Shown: positions 1-4,392 of the stretch, in pieces
Layout: every line of letters starts with the position of its first letter
How positions within the stretch are numbered: the first letter of the stretch is position 1
Assembly (NCBI GenBank): GCA_025928415.1
Contig: JAICJK010000189.1
Span: forward strand, 1 to 5,664
Source: Solirubrobacteraceae bacterium
Lineage (GTDB): Bacteria; Actinomycetota; Thermoleophilia; Solirubrobacterales; Solirubrobacteraceae
Direction: 5' to 3'
DNA: 5,664 bases
Program-made: the position numbers and the translations under genes
The notes under the pieces: generated by a model
Seen by the model: the letters and a program-made list of their open reading frames with translations, nothing else
The model's database searches: none
What the model was told of the DNA's origin: nothing

Positions 1-648
1 GAGCGTCGCGACCTCGGTGTAGGGCTGATCGGGCTGGTCGGGCTGGGTGTACGGACGCCCGGCGCCCACCATGCCGATCGTCGCCTGGGCGCCGTGCACC
101 ACGAGGCAGGTCACCGCCCCGCTGAACACGAAGTCGCCCGAGGTGAGGACCTCGTCGCGCATGATCCCGTCCGGATCGGCGCCCGAGGCGCTGCTCGCCG
201 CCTGCAGCGAGACGGCCTGCTTGCCGTCCTGTCCGTAGTCGACCGTGACGTAGTCCTGGGCGTCGCTGGGCTGGGTGAAGAACGCGTCGACGCCGAGGCA
301 GACGTCGTTCGGGACCTCCCCGGGGCGGCCGCAGACGCGGTCGTAGTAGGTGTGCCCGGAGGCCAGGCCGGTGACCGTCTCACCGAACGTGATCTGCGTG
401 TCGTTGGCGGGGACGTGGGGCGGGATCGGGCCGCGTTCGGGGGTGCGGCTGCCCTGCGCGGTGCCGAGCTGGCTTCGCTGGCGCGCGTACTCGAAGTGGT
501 AGTAGGCGGTGTTCGCGCCCGTGAAGCCGCTCGCGTTCAGGTGGGCGGACGTCTGGGTCACCGACGTCGCCCCGGACGTCGAGAGCGCGCAACCGGGAAG
601 CACCACCAGCGCCACACCAGCCAGCACGATCACCGACAGCCGTCGCAT
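1..648 (-). CDS. Secreted lipoprotein with a fibronectin type III-like domain, 3' end missing
   Basis: The visible 216 residues begin at an ATG (648-646) preceded by GAGGGG seven bases upstream; there is no in-frame stop before the left edge, so the C-terminus is outside. Residues 1-20 form a short lipoprotein signal: two arginines, a hydrophobic stretch (about 6-17) and a lipobox LPGC with Cys20 as the expected lipidated residue. A Ser/Thr-rich spacer follows. Residues about 28-127 look like one beta-sandwich of the Fn3 kind: 'TAYYHFEYA' for a middle strand and 'TVTGLASGHTYYDRVC' matching the late Leu-x-Pro/Ser-Gly-x-x-Tyr pattern. Cys106 and Cys117 could form a disulphide. A second part (about 130-195) contains 'GAVTCLVVHGAQATIG', a pattern I recall from uncharacterised actinobacterial secreted proteins. 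It ends in a Pro/Asp/Gln-rich stretch. No enzyme motif is visible, and the function is unknown; binding or a structural role at the cell surface is only a guess. The gene is separated from the exporter upstream by a terminator-like palindrome, so it is probably its own unit. Confidence 0.72.
   Translation of the reverse strand, partial: MRRLSVIVLAGVALVVLPGCALSTSGATSVTQTSAHLNASGFTGANTAYYHFEYARQRSQLGTAQGSRTPERGPIPPHVPANDTQITFGETVTGLASGHTYYDRVCGRPGEVPNDVCLGVDAFFTQPSDAQDYVTVDYGQDGKQAVSLQAASSASGADPDGIMRDEVLTSGDFVFSGAVTCLVVHGAQATIGMVGAGRPYTQPDQPDQPYTEVATL
22..48. repeat. Three tandem 9-bp units inside the lipoprotein gene
   Basis: Three consecutive 9-base units at 22-30, 31-39 and 40-48 all begin GGGCTG (GGGCTGATC, GGGCTGGTC, GGGCTGGGT). 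On the minus strand they encode the tail segment TQPDQPDQP. They are a short in-frame coding repeat that lengthens a Pro/Asp/Gln linker; copy number could vary by slippage. Confidence 0.55.
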
Positions 649-655
649 TGTGCGT

Positions 656-661
656 CCCCTC
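656..661 (-). promoter_or_regulatory. Shine-Dalgarno of the lipoprotein gene
   Basis: GAGGGG on the minus strand lies 7 bases before the ATG at 648. This spacing supports that start, which also gives an intact signal peptide. Confidence 0.6.
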
Positions 662-681
662 GTAGTCCTCCGGACCGGACG

Positions 682-711
682 ACGCTACACCGCGTCGCAG
701 TACGGAGGCAA
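682..711 (-). promoter_or_regulatory. Possible promoter of the lipoprotein gene
   Basis: On the minus strand TTGCCT (711-706) and TAGCGT (687-682) are separated by 18 bases and lie 33 bases upstream of the ATG at 648. The hexamers match the sigma-70-type consensus at 4/6 and 3/6 positions, including the TAnnnT positions that matter most in actinobacteria. The -35 begins one base past the terminator-like palindrome at 712-737, so the gene would have a fresh start right after the exporter unit ends. The match is modest and could be chance. Confidence 0.3.
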
Positions 712-737
712 GCGGGCGGGTCCGCGGACCCGCCCGC
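712..737 (-). terminator. Perfect 26-bp GC-rich palindrome, probable terminator after the exporter gene
   Basis: Bases 712-722 (GCGGGCGGGTC) and 727-737 (GACCCGCCCGC) are exact reverse complements around a 4-base centre CGCG, which is itself self-complementary. It starts 7 bases after the exporter's TGA (747-745). An RNA copy folds into an 11-bp, almost pure G-C stem. No U-tract follows (the minus strand continues TTGCCTCC), so it is not a canonical intrinsic terminator; U-less hairpins of this kind are common at gene ends in GC-rich actinobacteria. Because it is symmetric it could act in either direction. Alternatives are an mRNA 3'-end stabiliser or a protein-binding palindrome. Confidence 0.6.
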
Positions 738-744
738 CCACCCC

Positions 745-2178
745 TCAGGCGGCGAGCGCGACCTCCCGCGCCGCCACCTCCGGCGCCGCGGCGAGCGCCG
801 CGCCGGCGGCGGCGCGCCGCCCCGGCACGAGCAGGGCGGCCAGGGCGCCGACGGCGAGCACCGCCGCGCCGACCGGCATCGCCGCCGACAGGCCGTCGGT
901 GAACGCCTGCGGCGAGACGTAGGAGCCGTGCGCGCTGAACACGCTGGCCAGGACCGACACGCCGAGCACGCCGCCGACCTCGCGGATCGCGTTCGTCGCA
1001 CCCGACGCCTTGCCGACCTGCTCGGGGGCGACGCTGCCGACCACCGCGTTGGCCGACGGGGCGAAGACCAGCGCCATCCCGGTGCCCCCGAGGATCAGCG
1101 GCACGACCAGCGAGGCGTAGGCCGTCGCCGGCTCGGACACGGCGCCGAGCCAGGCGATCGCGACCGCCTGCAGCGCCAGGCCCGTGGCCATCAGCGGCCG
1201 GGCGCCGATCCGGTCGCTGAGCGCGCCCGCGATCGGCGCGACGAGCATCGGCATGCCCGTCCACGGCAGGGTCTGCAGCCCGGCCTGCAGCGGCGAGGAG
1301 CCGTGCCCGGTCTGGAAGTACTGGGCGAGCAGGAAGATCGCGCCGAAGACGCCGAAGTACATCGCGAACGACACGCCGTTGGTCGCGCTGAAGCCGCGGG
1401 AGCGGAAGAAGTGCAGCGGCAGCATCGGCGCGGGGGCGCGGCGCTCCCAGGCCAGGAACGCCGCCAGCAGGACGAGCCCCGCGCCGATCGAGGCCACGAC
1501 GGTGCTCGACGTCCAGCCCAGCGCCTCGCCGCGGATGATCCCGAAGACGACGCCCAGCAGGCCGAGGCCGGCGAGCCCGAGGCCCGGCAGGTCCAGCCGC
1601 CGGTCGGGGCCGAAGGACTCGGTCAGGCGGGCGCCTGCGAGCGGGATCAGGGCCAGGCCGACGGGGACGTTGAGGCCGAAGATCCAGTGCCACGAGATGC
1701 CCTCCACGACGGCGCCGCCGACCAGCGGGCCGAGCGCGACGCCCAGGCCGCTGACGCCGGCCCAGACGCCGAGCGCGAGCCCGCGGCGCTGCGGCGGGAA
1801 GGCCTCGGACAGCAGCGTCAGCGTGAGCGGCAGGACGAGCGCGGCGCCCAGGCCCTGCACGGCGCGCGCGGCCACCAGCGCGTCGACGCTCGGGGCGAGC
1901 GCGGCGGCCAGGCTGGAGGCGGTGAACACCCCGACGCCGACCATGAACATGCGCCGGCGGCCGAAGCGGTCGCCGAGCGCGGCGCCCGTCAGCAGCAGCA
2001 CGGCGAAGCCGAGCGTGTAGGCGTTGACCGTCCACTGCAGGGACTCGATCGTCGCGCCGAGGTCGGCGCGGATCGTCGGCAGGGCGGTCGAGACGACGAG
2101 GTTGTCGAGCGTCGTCATGAACAGCGCGACGGACACGAGCGCCAGGGTCCAGCCGGCGCGGGGCTTGGCGGAGGTCAT
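745..2178 (-). CDS. DHA2-family (EmrB/QacA type) MFS multidrug exporter
   Basis: A 477-residue integral membrane protein expected to export drugs or other toxic compounds by proton antiport across the cytoplasmic membrane. Length and hydrophobic pattern fit the 14-helix DHA2 group. Family motifs are in order: the helix 1 motif 'LDNLVVSTALP' (residues 24-34, with Asp25), motif A 'GDRFGRRR' (69-76) in the helix 2-3 loop, motif B with Arg105 in 'ARAVQGLGAALVLP', motif C 'GLGVALGPLVGG' (144-155), which is typical of antiporters, and 'WHWIFGLNVPVG' (163-174). The second half repeats a loop resembling motif A, 'GALSDRIGARPL'. The start at 2178 was chosen because AAGGAG lies 9 bases upstream and because a perfect operator-like palindrome sits just before it. 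An in-frame ATG at 2247 would add 23 residues unlike the family and is thought not to be used. The regulator lies 68 bases upstream on the same strand. Substrate cannot be told from sequence. Confidence 0.93.
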   Translation of the reverse strand: MTSAKPRAGWTLALVSVALFMTTLDNLVVSTALPTIRADLGATIESLQWTVNAYTLGFAVLLLTGAALGDRFGRRRMFMVGVGVFTASSLAAALAPSVDALVAARAVQGLGAALVLPLTLTLLSEAFPPQRRGLALGVWAGVSGLGVALGPLVGGAVVEGISWHWIFGLNVPVGLALIPLAGARLTESFGPDRRLDLPGLGLAGLGLLGVVFGIIRGEALGWTSSTVVASIGAGLVLLAAFLAWERRAPAPMLPLHFFRSRGFSATNGVSFAMYFGVFGAIFLLAQYFQTGHGSSPLQAGLQTLPWTGMPMLVAPIAGALSDRIGARPLMATGLALQAVAIAWLGAVSEPATAYASLVVPLILGGTGMALVFAPSANAVVGSVAPEQVGKASGATNAIREVGGVLGVSVLASVFSAHGSYVSPQAFTDGLSAAMPVGAAVLAVGALAALLVPGRRAAAGAALAAAPEVAAREVALAA

Positions 2179-2187
2179 GGAGGTCTG

Positions 2188-2193
2188 CTCCTT
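2188..2193 (-). promoter_or_regulatory. Shine-Dalgarno deciding the exporter start
   Basis: AAGGAG (within GGAAGGAG) on the minus strand lies 9 bases before the ATG at 2178. It is the strongest ribosome-binding sequence in the window and favours this start over the in-frame ATG at 2247. Confidence 0.75.
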
Positions 2194-2203
2194 CCGATCA
2201 GTG

Positions 2204-2221
2204 TGTGAGCGATCGCTCACA
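2204..2221. promoter_or_regulatory. Operator-like perfect palindrome upstream of the exporter
   Basis: The 18-base sequence TGTGAGCGATCGCTCACA is identical to its reverse complement. Its 16-bp core has the same outer arms (GTGAGY and RCTCAC) as the inverted repeat at 2820-2839 over the regulator promoter. Palindromes of this size and composition are typical TetR-family binding sites. It lies 25 bases before the exporter ATG and just before its Shine-Dalgarno. Binding here could block an internal promoter of the exporter, though I find only poor hexamers (TTGCCC at 2231-2226 with no good -10), or it could roadblock readthrough from the regulator gene. That the neighbouring regulator is the protein bound is inference. 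Confidence 0.75.
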
Positions 2222-2246
2222 TGGCGGGCAAAAAAAGAGAGGCCCA

Positions 2247-2813
2247 TCACGCGCCCTCGTGGCAGTCGCCGGCGAGGACCTCGGCCCAATGGGCGTCGAG
2301 GCCGGTCGCATCCAGCGCCGCCAGGACGTTCAGCAGCATCCCCATCGCGAAGAACGCGCGGATCTCCTCCGGGGCGGCCCCGGACTCGCGCTCGACGAGC
2401 GCGACCAGGCGCGCGAAGCAGCGGCGCATCGCGTCGCGGATCGCCGGCTTCTGCGGCGACGCGGCGTGCGCGTGGAGCTGGACGAGCAGCAGCTCGCGGT
2501 CGCCCAGCAGCGCGGTGTAGGCCTCGCCGAGTGCCTCCAGGACGTCGGCGCCGGTGGCCTTGGCCTGCGCCGCGGCGGCGGTGAAGGCGGCGTGGATGCG
2601 CTCGTTGCTGCGGTCGATGAGCGCGAGCGCGAGGTCGGCCTTGGTGGGGAACAGCCGGAAGAGGTAGGCCTGGGAGATCCCGGCCGCCTTGGCGACCTCG
2701 GTGGTCGGGGCGTGCAGGCCGCGCTCGGCGTAGACGCGGGCGGCGGCCGTGAGGAGCTCCTCGCGGCGGACCTCGGCGGTGGAGAGCGTGCGCTGGGTGG
2801 CGGCCGGGCTCAT
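2247..2813 (-). CDS. TetR/AcrR-family transcriptional repressor
   Basis: A 188-residue regulator, the usual size for the family. The N-terminal DNA-binding domain is clear: helix 1 at about 14-31 ('REELLTAAARVYAERG'), then the helix-turn-helix at about 36-56, 'TTEVAKAAGISQAYLFRLFPTK', ending in the family-typical aromatic-x-x-Phe and Lys58 ('LFRLFPTKADL'). The remaining helical part is the variable ligand-binding and dimerisation domain and gives no hint of the ligand. I place the start at the ATG at 2813: an in-frame GTG at 2837 would add eight residues, but it lies upstream of the -10 box of the best promoter (2825-2853) and so would not be on that transcript. No Shine-Dalgarno precedes the ATG, which fits a very short leader. 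It lies upstream of the exporter on the same strand, and matching inverted repeats flank it, so it most likely represses itself and the exporter. Confidence 0.92.
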   Translation of the reverse strand: MSPAATQRTLSTAEVRREELLTAAARVYAERGLHAPTTEVAKAAGISQAYLFRLFPTKADLALALIDRSNERIHAAFTAAAAQAKATGADVLEALGEAYTALLGDRELLLVQLHAHAASPQKPAIRDAMRRCFARLVALVERESGAAPEEIRAFFAMGMLLNVLAALDATGLDAHWAEVLAGDCHEGA

Positions 2814-2819
2814 AAGCAG

Positions 2820-2839
2820 GAGTGAGTATGCACTCACTC
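2820..2839. promoter_or_regulatory. Operator-like inverted repeat over the regulator promoter
   Basis: Arms GAGTGAGT (2820-2827) and ACTCACTC (2832-2839) are exact reverse complements around the 4-base centre ATGC. The inner 16 bases share GTGAGY-N4-RCTCAC with the palindrome at 2204-2221. It spans the whole -10 box and part of the spacer of the promoter at 2825-2853, so bound repressor would exclude RNA polymerase, as expected for autoregulation. The ACTC unit is repeated three times in a row (2832-2843), so an alternative register shifted by 4 bases is possible. Confidence 0.75.
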
Positions 2840-2853
2840 ACTGAGCGTGTCAA
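2825..2853 (-). promoter_or_regulatory. Near-consensus sigma-70-type promoter of the TetR gene
   Basis: On the minus strand TTGACA (2853-2848, 6/6 match) is followed after exactly 17 bases by CATACT (2830-2825, 4/6 match to TATAAT). This is the best promoter in the window. A start point 7-8 bases beyond the -10 falls near 2817, about 4 bases before the ATG at 2813, giving a nearly leaderless mRNA. The promoter sits in the gap after the GT-C-like gene, so the regulator need not depend on readthrough. Confidence 0.72.
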
Positions 2854-2885
2854 CCCGCGAGCGCCTCGACCCCCGAGCCGGGCCG

Positions 2886-2905
2886 GGCCGCGCCGCCGGG
2901 CGGCC
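2886..2905 (-). terminator. GC-rich hairpin directly after the membrane-protein gene
   Basis: GGCCGC (2886-2891) and GCGGCC (2900-2905) are reverse complements with an 8-base loop, and the hairpin begins at the base after the TGA (2908-2906). A second perfect 12-bp palindrome, CCCGCCGGCGGG (2910-2921), overlaps the end of the reading frame. There is no U-tract. It may terminate or pause transcription before the regulator promoter. In DNA this GC-rich such stems arise easily, so confidence is limited. Confidence 0.35.
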
Positions 2906-4324
2906 TCAACCCGCCGGCGGGCACCCCGCCGTCCGCAGGACCCACGACGCGTTGCGCGCGCGCGGGGCGAAGCTCGCGGGCGGCGGCGGCAGGCGCCGGT
3001 CGAGGTCGCGCGGGTCGAGGATGTAGTCGTGGGCCACCTGGGCGTTCGCGGTCGCCAGGTCGGCGCCGCGCCGCGGCGGGCCGTCCTGGGCCGAGCGGAT
3101 CGCCGTCGGCCGCTCGCCGAGCCACAGGGCCAGCAGCGGGATCGGGCGGCGGTTGGGCACCGTGACCGGCCGGCAGGCATCCGCCAGGCGCCCGTGGCCC
3201 ACGATCGCGGCGAGGTCGGACTGGATGCCCTCCTGGATGCGCAGCGCATCGCGCTCCTGGTGGATGCGGTGGACCTGGCTGGGGGCGAAGGCGAGGAGAA
3301 CCAGGACCGTCAGCGCGCCGAAGGCCTGCCACGGGCGGCGGCGCGGGTCGCGGCGGTCGAGGGCCAGCCAGCCCAGCACGCCCGCCGCGCCGAAGATCGC
3401 CAGGATCGTCGCCGGCAGCAGGAGGTAGCGGCCGAGGATCGGCAGCCCGGCGGCGGCGAGCACGCAGAAGGCGATGAGCCCCAGCACCCCGGTCGCGGCG
3501 CCGAGCGCCACGCGCGAGCGCAGCCACAGCAGCGACAGCACGCCGCCGCCCGCGGCCCCGAGCAGCACGGGCTCGCGGAGGATCTCCCCGATCCGCCGCG
3601 GCACGGTGAGCGGCACGTGCTGCAGCCCGGTCACCCGCTGCAGCGTCGCGGCGTTGTCGCGCGTGCCGGTCAGCGAGTGCAGCGGGTCGCCGGTCACCGC
3701 GAGGTCGCCCAGCGCCCAGAGGACCGGCCCGGCCGCGGCGAGCGGCAGCAGGCGCCAGTCGCGCACCCACAGCAGGTAGGCCGCGGAGAACAGCCACGCC
3801 TCGGGACGGATCAGGCCGGCCACGGCCAGCAGGACGAGCACCGGCGCGCCGGCCCGCGGCCGGCGGGTCTCCACGAGCACCGCGCCGAGGACGAGCACGA
3901 GGTAGGGCAGGTCGACGTAGGCCCGCGCCCCGAAGTCCAGCACCGGCCGCCGGGTGAGGACGATCGCGGCGGCGAGCACCCCGACCGCAGGGTGGAACCA
4001 CGCGGCCCCGAGCCGGTAGACGACCCAGCCCAGCGCGGCGAGCGCGAGGAAGGCGAGCAGCAGCGTCGCCGACGTCGCGGCCTGGCCGTGCACCCCGCCG
4101 CCGGAGTGGTCGCTCAGCGGCGTCAGGACGACGCCCAGCAGCGTCGCCAGCGGGTGCGGCGTGGGGGCCAGCGCGATGTCGTAGTCGGGGAGCCTCCCGT
4201 GGGCCAGGTCGCGCCCCCAGACCAGGGCGTAGAGGGTGTCGTAGTTGACGAGCCCGTGGCCCACGACGAGCCGCAGCGCCCCCGCGAGCAGCACGAGCCC
4301 GGCGGCGAGGCGGGCGCGGGCCAT
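2906..4324 (-). CDS. Polytopic membrane protein, probable GT-C type glycosyltransferase
   Basis: A 472-residue protein with many hydrophobic segments (about ten or more) alternating with short Arg-rich loops. After the first helix comes a loop with 'NYDTLYALVWGRDLAHG' and 'RLPDYDIALAPTPHPLA' (residues 27-60). An acidic first outer loop after helix 1 is the place where GT-C transferases (Pmt/ArnT and mannosyltransferase-like) hold their catalytic Asp or Glu; Asp29, Asp39, Asp47 and Asp49 are candidates. The middle has 'LIRPEAWLFSAAYLLW' and 'GDPLHSLTGTRDN'; the last 110 residues or so are mostly hydrophilic. I recall similar uncharacterised proteins in Solirubrobacterales. If the assignment is right it transfers a sugar from a polyprenyl-phosphate donor outside the membrane; the acceptor is unknown. 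The start at 4324 puts the first helix near the N-terminus and leaves a 68-base divergent gap to dnaX; an in-frame ATG at 4381 would add 19 polar residues. No Shine-Dalgarno is seen at either. The gene has no functional link to dnaX that I can see. Confidence 0.75.
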   Translation of the reverse strand: MARARLAAGLVLLAGALRLVVGHGLVNYDTLYALVWGRDLAHGRLPDYDIALAPTPHPLATLLGVVLTPLSDHSGGGVHGQAATSATLLLAFLALAALGWVVYRLGAAWFHPAVGVLAAAIVLTRRPVLDFGARAYVDLPYLVLVLGAVLVETRRPRAGAPVLVLLAVAGLIRPEAWLFSAAYLLWVRDWRLLPLAAAGPVLWALGDLAVTGDPLHSLTGTRDNAATLQRVTGLQHVPLTVPRRIGEILREPVLLGAAGGGVLSLLWLRSRVALGAATGVLGLIAFCVLAAAGLPILGRYLLLPATILAIFGAAGVLGWLALDRRDPRRRPWQAFGALTVLVLLAFAPSQVHRIHQERDALRIQEGIQSDLAAIVGHGRLADACRPVTVPNRRPIPLLALWLGERPTAIRSAQDGPPRRGADLATANAQVAHDYILDPRDLDRRLPPPPASFAPRARNASWVLRTAGCPPAG

Positions 4325-4392
4325 TGCGGCGAGGAGGCTATTCGCAGGGGCAGTCAGCGGGCGCCGAGGCGTGTGCCACACTGGGAGCGACC
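4325..4392. promoter_or_regulatory. Divergent intergenic region between the GT-C-like gene and dnaX
   Basis: These 68 bases must hold the start signals for both directions unless promoters lie inside the genes. On the minus strand TAGCCT (4340-4335) is a TAnnnT-type -10 candidate 10 bases before the ATG at 4324, without a matching -35. On the plus strand I find no convincing -35/-10 pair for dnaX. An 11-base inverted repeat, GTGTGCCACAC (4371-4381), lies 11 bases before the dnaX start and could be a small operator or chance. Confidence 0.4.
4383..4387 (+). promoter_or_regulatory. Shine-Dalgarno of dnaX
   Basis: GGGAG lies 5 bases before the GTG at 4393. No other in-frame start exists nearby upstream, and the protein begins with the family-typical 'LYRRHRPRSF' seven residues later, so this start is well supported. 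Confidence 0.65.

Noticed and set aside
94..2208. Long plus-strand open frame (704 codons) opposite the lipoprotein and exporter genes
   Set aside because: Its composition is almost all Arg, Ala, Gly, Asp and Glu with no recognisable domain. It is antisense to an exporter with clear family motifs; long spurious frames are expected in DNA this GC-rich.
2230..2262. Intrinsic terminator after the TetR gene
   Set aside because: The T run is present, but the preceding stem is only four base pairs followed by a mismatch, too weak to call.
2179..3249. Upstream extension of the exporter frame across the regulator and part of the GT-C-like gene
   Set aside because: The frame happens to be free of stops, but its translation there is Arg/Ala-rich and out of frame with two recognisable genes. 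The true exporter start has its own Shine-Dalgarno at 2188-2193.
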